Shown piece after piece: positions 18,477 through 28,403 of a DNA stretch of 28,403 nt. The notes below the pieces were generated by a model. It worked only from the letters and a program-made list of their open reading frames with translations. It was not told the origin of the DNA and ran no database searches. This stretch comes from Lactifluus volemus (taxonomy: Eukaryota; Basidiomycota; Agaricomycetes; Russulales; Russulaceae), in contig WTXI01000411.1 of NCBI GenBank assembly GCA_022376515.1, forward strand, positions 1-28,403, read 5' to 3'. The position numbers and the translations under genes are program-made. Positions within the stretch are counted from its first letter, which is position 1. Each line of letters starts with the position of its first letter.

Positions 18477-18597
18477 ACTGTAATAGTTGAAGGTTTGAAG
18501 ACGTTGTGTCCCTGGGCAAAGTGGTTGCGACCCAGCTGACCCAGCTCTCCCCCACTCTTACATTTCCATAAAAGGAAAGTCTTACAAATATTATGCG
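18477..18597 (-). promoter_or_regulatory. Upstream region of the EI24-like gene
   Basis: Short region 5' of the start codon. No clear TATA box or other named signal is seen. It ends where repeat-derived DNA begins near 18598. Confidence 0.25.
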
Positions 18598-19370
18598 CCG
18601 TTGTTTATTCTTGTTGACACCATGTTGAATTTCGTGCCTCATCTTTTTCTGCTGCGTCCTCCTGTCCCTCCCTCTGTCCTCTGTCCCCGTCTCTGTCGTG
18701 GCCTCTGCTGTCGCCACCGCTCCCCGTCTGGCGCTGCCACATGTCTCCATGTCCCCGCCGCCTTACCGCGACTGCATCGCCTCCTGTGTGCGTTGTCGCC
18801 CCAACGCCCCCCACTGCTGCCTCCTCCGCCTCTTCTCCTCCTGTGCCTCTGCCTGTGCCTCCACCGCTTTCGCCTCCTCCGCATCGGCACTTACGGACCC
18901 ACTGGCACTGTGGGGCGGTCCACGGTGTCACGCTGCCTGCCCCGACGCCTTCTGCACCCCCTCCCCGGTACGTTGTCATGCTGCTTGCCCCACCCCAATG
19001 TATCCTGACTCTTTTGCCTCCCCCTTCTCTATCTCTGCCTCCTGCTCCTCCTCTGCCTCCTGCGCCGCCGCCTCCCCCGTCTGCACCACCACCTCGTGCA
19101 CCTCCTGCGTCACCCGTCTCCTGCGCCGCTGCCTCTGCACCTCCTGCGCTTCCCGTGCCCCTTGCACCTCCCGTGCCTCCCGCGTCTTCCGCACCTCCCG
19201 CACCTCCCGCGCCTCCTGCGTCTCCCGCACCTCCCGTGCCTCCCGCGTCTCCTGTGCCTCCCGCGTCTTCCGTGCCTCCTGCGTCTTCCGCACCTCCCGG
19301 GTTTCCCACGCCTCCTGCGTCTCCCGCACCTCCCGCGCCCCCCCTACCGGATCACATCTTGCCCATTTCT
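18598..19370. repeat. Pyrimidine-rich low-complexity block
   Basis: The first 45 bp (TTGTTTATTCTTGTTGACACC onward) resemble the leader inside the MCM4-carrying elements (5439-5485). About 700 bp of C/T-rich DNA follow on the plus strand, built from variants of CCTCCCGC and CCTCCTGCG units, densest at 19130-19345. All three plus frames stay open for long stretches, giving Ala/Pro/Ser-rich or Cys/Ser-rich peptides, as any such repeat would. There is no codon-specific signal, so I do not call a gene. A strand-asymmetric polypyrimidine tract of this length can form triplex or unusual structures. Confidence 0.65.
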
Positions 19371-19737
19371 TGCTCAATCACCACATTTCGCATAGTACCA
19401 TGTATTACATTATTTTGAATAAATTTTTTTGGTAGAAATTGTAGTGTGTGGTGAAATTAAACAAAAAAAGTGTATTTGTCACACCTGAGACTCTGAGATT
19501 TTACAATATTTCCAAAATGGCATGCTTTGCTCGCAACAGCCAATCAGAGCCTGAGATATGGCGTGTGACATTGCGTGATTGATCCGGAATTTACCTAATA
19601 AATGTGTTTCTAATATCTATTATGCTCCTATAAGCCCCCGGCTATGTCTAGCCCGGGAGCCGTAAGATAGCCGGTGTGAGAGTGGGGGAGGCGAAGGACG
19701 GTTTTGCGACCCTAACCATACCTTCTTAACTCATATC
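19371..19737. other. Upstream region of the PRXL2-like gene
   Basis: No gene is seen in this stretch. The last 60 bp before the ATG are C/T-rich (CCCTAACCATACCTTCTTAACTC), typical of fungal leaders. No defined binding site can be supported. Confidence 0.3.
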
Positions 19738-20749
19738 ATGGCTACTGACCATAGCACGACAATCGATGCCAAGACGCTAGAAACTGCTTCGGATATTCAA
19801 TTATTCGATAGCAAAGGCGCCAAGGTCAGGTTTGGGGATATATACGCCGAGGAAAAGACTATAACTGTATTTATCCGTACGTGACGCCGTGCATACACTC
19901 ATTTTCTGACCAAGCCTGATTTCCGTCATTCCGCAGGGCACTTCTTCTGTGGGGTAAGGTGGTTTACTCAGTTACTATACCTGTCTGATTGTTCTCGCAT
20001 TTGTGGGCCACAGAGCTGCATGGTTTGGACTCTATTGATTGTATACAGCTGATACCAACCTTATGTGTACTCACAGCAATATGTTGCTCAACTTTCCACC
20101 GTCCGTTCGGAGGCACTCAAGGAAGCATCCACGAGGGTCGTCCTTGTAGGCTGTGGGGATTGGAATCTAATTGAGAACTACAAGAGTACGTCGCCCTTGG
20201 CCCCAAAACAGCCTTTTTGTACCCATACACGTCTTCACTTCCCACAGAAGATACCGAATTTCAGGGAGATATATATGCTAACCCAGACAGGAAACTTTAC
20301 GACGTCCTTGGAATGGTCTCGAACCTCCAGGCGACACCCAAGGGTGAGGAGAAACGCAGTTATTTGAAGCGTGGTCTGCTCGGCAATGTCTTATGGAGCA
20401 TCTGGGTATGCCAAACCTGTTTTGTGAACCCCACATTTGAGCAGTCGTCCGTCTTCGCAGCGTGGTCCTCTTCAAAATCCATCACATGTTGGAAAGCAAG
20501 GAAAGATTTCACAGCTTGGTGGAGACTTTGTCTTCGGACCCGGCATGTGTTCATTGGCTAAAAATGTGCATCATGTTGACCGCGGCTTCGATCTCAGGTA
20601 CAACATGCACATATTCTTCCCGGATGAGACATACAGAGGATCGTACGTGTTTGACCAAACTGAGCGTTGTTGCCGAGGTATTGACCTGCGTGAACGTAGA
20701 TGTTGAAGTGGCGGAACTTATGAAAGCAGCTGGCGTTTCATACCCCTAA
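19738..20749 (+). CDS. AhpC/TSA-like PRXL2/AAED1 family protein
   Basis: Eight exons: 19738-19876, 19937-19953, 20014-20022, 20077-20185, 20248-20405, 20461-20542, 20598-20642, 20700-20749. All join in phase to give 202 residues. The thioredoxin-fold core is clear: ITVFIRHFFCGSC (redox CxxC, Cys51 and Cys54), STRVVLVGCGDWNLIENY, then DIYANPDRKLYDVLGM, SYLKRGLLGNVLWSIW, GKQGKISQLGGDFVFGPG and HTEDHVEVAELMKAAGV. This order matches the AhpC/TSA antioxidant-domain proteins of the PRXL2C/AAED1 type, peroxiredoxin-like enzymes with poorly known substrates. Exon 3 is only 9 nt and supplies Ser-Cys-Met, including the second CxxC cysteine. The intron 20543-20597 has a GC-AG boundary. Without these two choices the conserved frame is lost. 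Confidence 0.88.
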
Positions 20750-21131
20750 TGCTTTTTTTCTGTCCTGTACAGAGTAGTTTTTACAGAACATTTAACTACT
20801 GTCCAATTTTTCAGAGAAGCGTCACATAAGGCACTGAGTCGAGCACTGGCATGTTAAAATAAATTTGGTAACGAGCAGAGCACTGTAGCTCCGTGTCGCA
20901 CTGATGTACGCAATAGGTTTGTTAGCAGGTCGTCACTGGCAGTCTATTACATCCCGTCACTCAACTGCCGTCCCAGTCACTCGAGCGATGCCAAAGGTCG
21001 AGCAAGATGGCCGATGTCCATTGGCACAGCGGCGGGCAACGAGGGAACAGTACTAAAACTGCAAGTTTTTCGAACGTCAGCTGACTCCACTGAAGAAACA
21101 TTCGCCCTAACAATCGTTCGGCTCACCTCGT
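20750..21131. other. Convergent intergenic region
   Basis: Lies between the 3' ends of the PRXL2-like gene and ATG101. No ORF, repeat or RNA gene is supported. Transcript ends of both genes should fall here. Confidence 0.5.
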
Positions 21132-21990
21132 TCAGCCAAGTTCGACTCCGCCAACTTGCACAGAGATTTTGAGAGGGAAGGGTGACACTTCGGAGTTTGT
21201 GATAGGGGGCACCGCACCGCGACCTTGCTCGGAAGAAGTGTGACTGAGCATCGTACGCAGACTCTTCGACAATGTTGCCGCGAGGTTCTGCTTGAACTGT
21301 TGTCGTTCCGCATCGGACTTGGGTTGACGTATCTCCGCGTTGATAATCCTAGCATACGAGGCCGTCAGGGGCTATACTATGACAGAGCCTCACATTGTAC
21401 GTACCATTGCTCCCACGCAACTTCCTCCTGTATAATTCGAACAAATTAGTTTGTGCCTTGGGTGATTCCACCTGAGAGGGAGTGACGCCCCTCATATGTT
21501 GTGATCCCAAGCCACGCCTTCCTTTGGTCTTTCTTTGAAAATGTGACGGAAATCTTGAACAGGTCGCAAATGTATCAGTATGATTGGTCTCAGTTAGGTC
21601 AAACCATTGTCAGACGAACCTGTCCCCGCTTGAGCGCAACATTTTCTAGACCTTTCCAGAATATGTCTACCTTCTCATCAACAAGGCGTTCCATGGTAGG
21701 ATCAGCAACGCCAGGCTGACCGTTGGGGTAAGGCCGGGAAGGTGCCGGCAGTGTCAATGAAAAGGCACACCATAGTGACATCGAGTACTTCGAATGATTG
21801 TGGTTTGATGGTCCCAAAGAGACGATGGAAAAGAATGGCATGAAGAAGAGCGCGCAAGATTTCACAAGTATTCTGGCGGTCCAGGACCTGTACACACAGA
21901 CATAACATAACATTTAATTTGTTGCTCGTTAAACAAAAGAAAAATTCAACTCACGATATCTATCGTTACGATCGCATGTGCGTTATTCAT
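21132..21990 (-). CDS. ATG101: Autophagy protein ATG101
   Basis: Six exons on the minus strand: 21990-21955, 21887-21771, 21715-21620, 21553-21472, 21427-21405, 21348-21132; about 190 residues. The HORMA-fold protein reads MNNAHAIVTIDI, VLDRQNTCEILRALLHAILF, HRLFGTIKPQSFEVLDVTM, GVADPTMERLVDEKVDIFW, SVTFSKKDQRKAWLG, EEVAWEQW, INAEIRQPKSDAERQQF and a PFPLKISV-like end. ATG101 pairs with ATG13 in the ULK/Atg1 autophagy-initiation complex of most eukaryotes, including basidiomycetes but not budding yeast. The exon 4-5 join is out of phase by one base, and the intron there is only 44 bp. Either the splice site is misplaced or there is a one-base error. All other joins are in phase. Confidence 0.88.
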
Positions 21991-22077
21991 AGCGTACGCA
22001 CAACTACAACCAGGGCTCGACCGTTTCATTTGCACCAATTCCCCGCGCGGGCATAGCCGGACATTATAAAAATATTA
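21991..22077. other. Spacer between ATG101 and tRNA-Ser
   Basis: Only 87 bp separate the ATG101 start codon from the tRNA 3' end, so the ATG101 promoter must be compact or overlap the tRNA. On the minus strand a T5 run follows the tRNA (about 22066-22070), suitable as an RNA polymerase III terminator. Confidence 0.5.
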
Positions 22078-22159
22078 CGACACCAGCAGGATTCGAACCT
22101 GCGCTCCCAAAGGGAAATAGATTTCTAATCTATCGCCGTAACCACTTGGCTATGATGTC
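22078..22159 (-). tRNA. tRNA-Ser(AGA)
   Basis: An 82 nt tRNA on the minus strand. The 7 bp acceptor stem pairs GACATCA with TGGTGTC (one G-U), followed by discriminator G. The D-arm region is AGCCAAGTGGTTACGGC. The anticodon stem ATAGA/TCTAT closes the loop TTAGAAA, anticodon AGA. A long variable arm (TTCCCTTTGGGAG) marks a type II tRNA, and the T-arm is GCAGGTTCGAATCCTGC. Seryl identity follows from the anticodon and long variable arm. No intron is present. Internal A and B boxes are in the usual places. Confidence 0.96.
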
Positions 22160-22261
22160 ATGTCCATTAAGTATGTTAGTATTTTGAAGACATTTACACT
22201 GTCAGCAGAAGCCTGGTTCAGATTCCAGAAAATGCATTTGTTTGGGTAGAGAACGTGCGGG

Positions 22262-22396
22262 CCGTTTTCCGCTTGAACTCGATAGCGGCGATAAGTGATC
22301 CAAGAGTGTTATACATTCATAATAGTACAATAACGATAGTGAAGACGATTCTTTACATTAGGTATACCAACTCTTGGATCGACTCAGAGAAAACGG
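22262..22396. repeat. Imperfect inverted repeat, possible MITE relic
   Basis: Outer arms CCGTTTTC (22262-22269) and GAAAACGG (22389-22396) enclose longer inner arms. The inner left arm GATCCAAGAGT…TATAC starts at 22297, and its near-complement GTATACCAACTCTTGGATC is at 22362-22380. It could be a small palindromic transposon relic or a structured 3' region. It lies in the intergenic space 3' of the HAM1-like gene. Confidence 0.45.
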
Positions 22397-22489
22397 ATTC
22401 TTAGCTGTTTCGCGAGAGAGTTCAGACAATTGTAAATCTGCATCGCCACGCAATTAGATGGCTGCAAAGCAAGCGAGCTGTCACAAAAC

Positions 22490-25388
22490 TTACGCGTCTG
22501 AGTGCCAACTTTCGCCAGTTACAGCAGCCTCTGCGCGCTCCTGCACCTTCGATACCCATCCAGAAGGATGGCCATGTCCTGGTATAATGGCCGAGTTATG
22601 CTTCGCGACCACCTTGAACTGACTCTTGCGCTCTGTACCCTTCTTGCTTACAGTCTCTTCGCCATCCTCTTTCTTGCGCTGGAAAGCAGCACGCAGAACA
22701 TCCGTGCGCGAACTATCTGAGGAAGCACGCGCCTCACTCACCCGACTGCGTACTGCGACTAGTTGGCCGTCAACGTATTCCATGCCAGTCGTTATGGCAT
22801 CTGCAACCGCCTTCTGGATTTGTTTCTTTATCAACCCCGTTGCTAGTGGCCGGAGAGTTTTGTAAAGAATGTCGTGCTTTGAATCACGGATAGAAAATTT
22901 GAGTGAGTCCACTTTAACGTGAACCGCCTTGACTTTGAAGACGGACGACTTGTCTTTGTCTGCGGAGACGACGTGAACGGTTGCCTGGTTGTACCATTAG
23001 TTTGAACATATATAAGGAAGAATGACGAGACGAACAGTGAGTCCATGCCCACCAAGCAAAACATCAGCTAGTCCTGAGTCGGTCAATTTTGGAATGCCAC
23101 CCTTCTTGCGGAAGTAAAACGCGACATCGCGCATGTCTGCTTGGATATCCCCAAGCGTGAGCGTCAACTCGTGATGGTTGTAGTCATTGATGGTATTGTA
23201 CGGTGAAAACTTCATGATGTTGTGCGCCTCAATTGACACGATGTTCGGGAAAAGGTTGCGTCCCTGGAAAGTGAGGTTCTCGACTACGAGGTCCAGAGTA
23301 TCATCCGTGTACTCAATGCGCGGAATGGGGATGTGTCCGACCTGCGAGATGTCAGATGTCAGATTGCCACCAACAGAAAGTCACACGGAATTTCCCATAC
23401 GCGGTCAACAATCGATGGTAAGATAACCTTTCGGATATCCATCCAGAGGTCAGGCTTGAACTTCAGGCTACCTTCACTATCGAAGAGTAGGTCACGTGTC
23501 AGGTGCGCCCAGTCGTCACCGAAGCGCTTATTGAGGGGATCCTCGCCCATTGCGCTAAACCAGGTGCCAATCGAATCGAAAAGGCGGTCAAAATGCATTT
23601 TATACTTCTCGTCATAAAAGCGGCGGCCAGAATCGCGGACTTGACGACCTTCGGAATTACATACGGGTTCAAGAACGTAGCCGGGCTCAAGGAGGACCTT
23701 GCGCGAGTAAGCATCGACCGACTGGAACCACTGACGGAACTCCTCATCATGTTTGGCAACGTCGATAAGATCGTTTATGGCGTCAATGATGTCGTCCATG
23801 CCTTCCCCGTTTGCGAAGCGCTCCAGTAGTGTGCGGATTTGAGTAAAAGAGGTCCGTAGGACGTCATCCTTCGTCCGCGAAGGAATACGTCAGTGACGGA
23901 TGACTGAACCTGACTGAATATACATACGTCTACAACCTGAGTTGCGGCCTCTTTCCCATGTCGAGCTATATGCTTGCCATGCCTAGCATAGTCCTCAAAC
24001 ATACCGAGAAGCCAGCGAATGCTCTCCTGGTAGTCATCTCGCTTTTGACATTCCAAAATGACCTATTCGGCCGATTAACGACCTTTGGCAGTGCCCGAGA
24101 TGGCAATCAACCCTACCTTTTTGCCGCGGTACAAAAATTGATCACGACGATCTTCAGGAAAATAATCTTCCACAAGAACCTTGCGTCCGTGTTCGATCGT
24201 TTCGCGCGCGACGTCCTTATGCTCCTGAGGGACGCGGTCGGACAAACCGTTCTTTTTGATCTGTTTGAGAATAGAAAAGCGTGATAAACTCGATGTTCAC
24301 CTTCAAATTCTGCAATCGACTCATTAAACCCGATTGTTTGGCATCAACGTCGGCATTGGAATCTTTTCCGTCTCTACGAGAATAATGAGTAAATAGACAA
24401 GAACGGCAGAACCGGAATCCATACCGTGCTGCTCCACCAGCCTCAGTGACAACAACATTATGAGCACGATCGCGCGTGTCGCGAATACGTTCTCGTGCAT
24501 CGTCGGTTGCTTGGCTTGTAAAGCCCACTTCGCCCTCGTGCTCCAAGTCTACTCCTTCGTGTGGCCGGTGGCGCACGGCAACATTTGACCCTGGAACGTT
24601 GAGCTCCGCAACAGGTGTGTCGCCAGGACCGATTTGAGACCCACCGGCTGTTTCGAACTGGTCAGACGGTGCAGGACGATCGACGTTCGCCAGGGCGTCT
24701 GAATTTGGGCAAACACTGTCTGCCACATGAGAAGCAGCGCGAGCAAGGATATCACGACCAATGACAGAAAAGTCGGAAAGGATTTTGCGAACTTCAGAAT
24801 TTGTCGCGATGAGGTTGCCCAAAGTACGAAGGTGGCGGGCAGCTGTGTTTGGATAACTGTTAGACGAGGTAATGGCACGAATACACTACAATCCGACTAA
24901 CCTTGGCGGCCGTCATCTTGAACCTTTGACTTTTCTACGGGAAGAACCTTTTTCGGATCTTCTTTCTTCGCAACATCAAGGTCCACGCTGTTGGTATTCC
25001 ACATGAAGCCTTGGAATAGCTCATCTGCGTTCTTTTCTTGGATGATGAGGCGGGCAGTCTCGATGATGTCACGACAGTCTTGAATGAGCTTACGGCCTTC
25101 CGGAGAGAGCTGGTCCTGGTCGACGGGAGAGTGGGTGATGACATATTGGAGGGCGGCGTCGATCTGCTGGTTTGAGGGATAACGGCCCTGGCGGAATGCC
25201 TCTATGACACCATAGAAGCGGAGCTAAAGAATTAAGAGGATAGGGTCAGTTAGAGAGAATACTAGGTAGGGATGGAAAAGTACTTTTCGGTCCACATCAG
25301 CGGCCTTTTCCTTCTTATCTACGGGTGCGGAGACAGCGTTCTTGTTAGGATGCTCTGTGGTATCTTTGATAGCGTCAGGAAGAGACAT
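22490..25388 (-). CDS. HAM1-like domain protein
   Basis: Nine exons on the minus strand: 25388-25284, 25223-24902, 24842-24425, 24373-24301, 24260-24117, 24062-23928, 23868-23401, 23341-23036, 22984-22490. All are in phase, giving 821 residues. The N-terminal half shows ETARLIIQEKNADELFQGF, SEVRKILSDFSVIGRDILAR and GKKVILECQKRDDYQESIRW. The middle and C-terminal parts show HIPIPRIEYTDDTLDLVVEN, GRNLFPNIVSIEAHN, DIQADMRDVAFYFRKKGG and VDSLKFSIRDSKHDILYKTL. These blocks match large fungal proteins with HAM1-like N- and C-terminal domains, named after Neurospora hyphal-anastomosis factors; the molecular role is unclear. The intron at 24300-24261 is only 40 bp. The gene shares a 178 bp upstream region with the divergent hydrolase gene. 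Confidence 0.85.
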
Positions 25389-25566
25389 GTTGAGGAGAGG
25401 AATTGAAAAGAGAGAAAAGGATAATCCATGTTTTTATAATAAATGGGAGAAAAGAGGAGACGTCACTTGCCACTTGAATTCCACAAAAGTGATGTCATGA
25501 GCTTGTTGTAGATGCTAGACATTGGCGCGATCTTGGAGATGAGATCGATCGCCTGTCTCCTATATC
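25389..25566. promoter_or_regulatory. Shared divergent promoter region
   Basis: 178 bp separate the start codons of the HAM1-like gene (minus) and the dienelactone hydrolase gene (plus), so both promoters lie here. A TATAATAAATG-like AT stretch at 25434-25445 sits about 50 bp upstream of the HAM1-like ATG. C/T-rich tracts line both starts. No specific activator site can be supported. Confidence 0.5.
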
Positions 25567-26668
25567 ATGGCGTCACCATCTCTCGCTGCACATCCTCGTC
25601 AATGCTGCATCCAGTCTGTCCCGCACACCGGCACTCCAATAGGCTCCATCGAGACTCTCGCGAGCACTAATACCTACATTACCCGCGGCGATCCCCCGCG
25701 GGGCGATCAGGATAAGAACCAACAAATTCTACTCTACTTTTCAGACGTCTTTGGACCTCTGTATGTCAACAACCAACTGTTGATGGATTACTTTGCTTCG
25801 CGTGGTAAGTGTGTGCGTATCCACATCAAACATAGCGCTAAGCTAAGTGGCGGGGAAACTGAAGGTTACCTCGTTGCTTCACTCGACTATTTTGAGGGTG
25901 ACAAACTCGAAACATTACGGGCCAAGCCCGGCTTCGATCTGGCCGCGTGGGGATCGGAAAAACACTCTCGCGCCAAAGAGCTGATCCCAGGATGGATTGC
26001 AGCTGTAAAGGCGAAGTATGGTCTGTGTGTTTCCAACGCATTTAAATTGCATACAACCCTAATTAATGCGCTTAGGAACGGAAGGAACAAAGTATATGGC
26101 AGTCGGTGAGAAAAAAAAAATCCCCTCGATCGAAGTATTGAGCTTTGAGTGACTATTTGCAGGATATTGCTTTGGCGCGCCTCATGCGCTCGAAGCCGCA
26201 GCGTCTGACTTGCTGGTTGCTTGTGCCATCGCACACCCATCGTCTGTGACGGAAGATCACTTGAAGAATCTCAGGAGTGCGTGCTTAACATAGCTCTGAC
26301 ACCTTATGCCCATCGTCCCCATAGCACCGCTTTTCCTCTCGTGCGCAGGTGAGGGTGTGCAGTCACCTTTCAGTTTAAATCAACGTAGACCCGACGCGAG
26401 CTTTAGAGGTCGACGGGCAATTTCCACCAAACTCACGTCATCGTGCTGAGACCATCCTCGCGGAGCGGAGGCTCGACTATCACCTCCAGCTCTTTGGTGG
26501 AGTGTCTCACGGTTTTGCTGTGAGAGGTAATCCCGAGGTACCACGTGAAAGTTTGTTAGATTCCCTCTGCCACACCGCGAAATCTAATAAGGTGCTTAAA
26601 ACTTAGAGTATGCAAAAGAGGAGAGCGCGCGAGGTATTCTAGGATGGTTTGACCGATTCAGCAAGTAA
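25567..26668 (+). CDS. Dienelactone hydrolase family protein
   Basis: Seven exons: 25567-25804, 25865-26020, 26076-26105, 26163-26276, 26325-26348, 26407-26550, 26607-26668. All are in phase, giving 255 residues, the usual size. It is an alpha/beta-hydrolase with the dienelactone hydrolase Cys-Asp-His triad: Cys144 in VGYCFGAPHA, Asp190 in SCAEVDGQFP, His222 in FGGVSHGFAVRG. Family blocks before this are ILLYFSDVFGPLYVNNQLL and SLDYFEGDK. The C-terminus is KEESARGILGWFDRFSK. Bacterial homologues hydrolyse dienelactone in chloroaromatic breakdown. Fungal relatives are cytoplasmic serine/cysteine-type hydrolases of mostly unknown substrate. Exons 3 and 5 are only 30 and 24 nt. Confidence 0.9.
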
Positions 26669-26868
26669 TTTGCCGACGTCAAGGGGGGTTGCGTGCCTAT
26701 AGTCAGTGATATTAGTGGCGGTACTGTATTGACGATAAGGTAGTCGATGAGCAAACAGAACACCCCCAACCGGTTATCCTTAGAGATTGCTTCATTCATT
26801 CTATATGCCGTGCCCAAAACCGGTCATGTAATTCAATAAGTAACTTGAACAAACTTCACGGCGTAGCG

Positions 26869-28403
26869 TCAAGCAACTGCGATGATCGATGGACGTACTT
26901 GATCATGTCCAACTCGTTTACCCTCATCATCGGGTTTGGGTGTCCGCTCAAAATTCAGACACTTTGAAATCGTAACGGAAGCCACTGTAAACAAAATCTA
27001 TTGGCAACAGATCTCTGAAAAACTTATTTGACTCTCACCTTCTACTTGTTTTGGGGGAGCAGGTAGCGGTCGCACGTATGGCTGCGCCACCCAGTGCGGC
27101 AACTCTTTTCCAACGTCCGCATCATCCCTTCCTATTACTTCGGCATCCTTATCCATCCTCTTTTTCATCTCCCGAACGACTTGGTAGTAAGGCTCAAGAT
27201 CAAATCCACGTAGCTGGCCCAAAGCGTCGCGTAAGTCGGTTTCGCGTGAGAGCGCTGGCCGTAGCAACTTGAACAGGTGGCCTTTGATCCCGCTCGGAGT
27301 GGTGGGGGTACTCTGGCTCGAAACAATGTCCAGGTATTCGAGTGCGAGGTCAGCATGTCGTGGGTGTAACCCGCCTGTCTTTGTAGGGGAAGGTGTGAAA
27401 AGCGCGACATTATATAACTGGCCTTCGGCAGACATAACCGCGTCTGCACCGGTTTCAGTGAGGCAACGCGTAATGTCGGCGTATGAAAGGATGTTCCCAT
27501 TCGCAAAAACGGGTACGGAAACCGCTTCCTTCACGGCGCGTATCTTGGTCCAGTCGGCCAGGCCCTGTAATTGGTGTCAAAGACCAAACCAGGCGAGGAC
27601 TTAGAAAGACCTGCACTCACAGTATTTTGGCCGCGTTGCTCGCGCGTCCGGCCATGACACGTCAGGATCTGCGCTCCGGCGCGCCTCAAGCATTTTGGCA
27701 TATTCGACCGTCTGCTCCAGCGATGGAAACACGCGGACTTTGCAGTTACCGGAATCGACAGATTCTCATGCAAAGTGTTAACTGGGGTCAAAAACCACGT
27801 CGAGTAACACACAATGTCAGAAAGTGGGCGTTCCAAAAAAGAAGACATACTCAGTCTATAGATTAGATCCCATTCGTCCTGTAGAAAGCTTCCGTAGTGG
27901 CCCTTCCGCGCGATATCTTGTGGACACCCCAAATTGATGTCCACTGCATCACAATGACTTTCCAATACCTTTGCAGAAGCGAGCAGTTGTTCGGGATCAT
28001 TCGCACAGAATTGGACTATGAGTGGGCGGTCGCCTGGGCCCCCTTCCCCCCGAATGTGGTGTTGAAGGCCACTTCGCGATAACCGTTGCGTTTGTTATTG
28101 GCATACATCTTCGCATTGATCATGGGGGTATAGGCCAACTAGATAATATAATAATTCGTGAAAAAAAATGCATGTGAGGACAACAATGGGATTTACCTGA
28201 GCGCCGTAACGCCTGGATAACGTCCGCCATGCCTGCAACCGATGGGTAGGTGCAGTCGAGCGGATTCGGTTTGAGGTCACCTACAAGCTCGCTCTGATCT
28301 ACCATTGGCGCGACGATGTATCGAGGACTTCCGAGTACTTTGCGGTAAAATTCATAGCCACGTAACTTTGGGCGTGCGCCTGGTGAAGGCTTCCATCATG
28401 AAG
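26869..28403 (-). CDS. DUS1: tRNA-dihydrouridine(16/17) synthase, 5' end cut
   Basis: Exons on the minus strand: >28403-28285, 28232-28197, 28138-27851, 27781-27621, 27564-27039, 26984-26869. The enzyme is an FMN/NADPH TIM barrel that reduces uridine 16 and 17 in tRNA D-loops. Motifs in order are RYIVAPMVDQSEL, AWRTLSRRYGAQ, YTPMINAKMYANN, LIVQFCANDPEQLL, HCDAVDINLGCPQDIAR (catalytic Cys), NLSIPVTAK, AGAQILTCHGRTREQRGQNT (FMN phosphate site), SVPVFANGNI and TGADAVMSAEGQLYN. The last exon is less certain. The start codon is outside the window or masked. Single-base shifts interrupt the frame near 28039-28051 (C5TTC6 run) and between about 27738 and 27684, where a one-base loss is followed by a one-base gain. 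The strong conservation otherwise suggests assembly errors. Confidence 0.88.

Noticed and set aside
18698..19435. Long Ala/Pro/Ser-rich or Cys/Ser-rich ORFs in all plus frames, and Gly/Arg-rich ones on the minus strand
   Set aside because: Every frame stays open because the DNA is a low-complexity C/T repeat; no frame has a domain or a codon bias distinct from the others.
22490..22525. GTAAGT-like donor just before the HAM1-like stop codon, with a TTTGCAG acceptor 33 bp on
   Set aside because: The intron would be too short and adds only a few residues before another stop; the simple stop at 22490-22492 is preferred.

Overview
The window looks like a piece of nuclear genome from a filamentous basidiomycete, most likely an Agaricomycete. 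The host genes carry many 40-80 bp GT-AG introns with CTAAC-like branch sites, and the transposons include a Plavaka-type transposase (a family common in Agaricomycetes) and a Ty3/gypsy chromovirus. A Rhizoctonia/Ceratobasidium-type fungus would fit, but that is a guess.

Positions 1 to about 16,770 are a nest of mobile elements. The oldest recognisable layer is a decayed Plavaka-type transposase gene on the minus strand (1305-5105). It is interrupted by a 1.45 kb retroposon-like insertion (about 1801-3247) that has a 15 bp target duplication, a T tract and one intact plus-strand ORF with a degenerate zinc finger. On each side of the Plavaka relic lies a copy, in inverted orientation, of an unclassified DNA element. 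Its ends read CATCAGCAATTG..., its subterminal regions are packed with TTAAGC repeats, and it carries fragments of the host replication gene MCM4. The right copy (5113-15027) is complete end to end; the left copy (1-1094) runs off the window. A full-length Ty3/gypsy chromovirus (6094-13795, minus strand) has jumped into the MCM4-carrying part of the right copy. Its LTRs are nearly identical and its target duplication is near-perfect. It seems to be self-primed in the manner of Tf1, has a candidate -1 frameshift site exactly at the gag stop, and has a zinc-knuckle ORF at its 3' end. Farther right are a probable solo LTR with eight TGASTCA sites in 99 bp and remnants of other elements.

From about 17,100 to the end the window is ordinary gene space. 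In order it holds an EI24/RRT8-like membrane protein (minus), a pyrimidine-rich low-complexity block, a PRXL2/AAED1-like AhpC-TSA protein (plus) with a 9 nt microexon inside its CxxC motif, ATG101 (minus), tRNA-Ser(AGA) (minus), a HAM1-like protein (minus), a dienelactone hydrolase (plus, divergent from the HAM1-like gene) and the tRNA-dihydrouridine synthase DUS1 (minus, cut by the window end). These are unrelated housekeeping genes and do not form a functional cluster.

Several otherwise well-conserved reading frames, both host and transposon, are off by a single base, often in short homopolymers. Uncorrected assembly indels are therefore a serious alternative to genuine gene decay. Exon boundaries were worked out by eye from splice signals, phase and remembered family patterns, with no alignment run.
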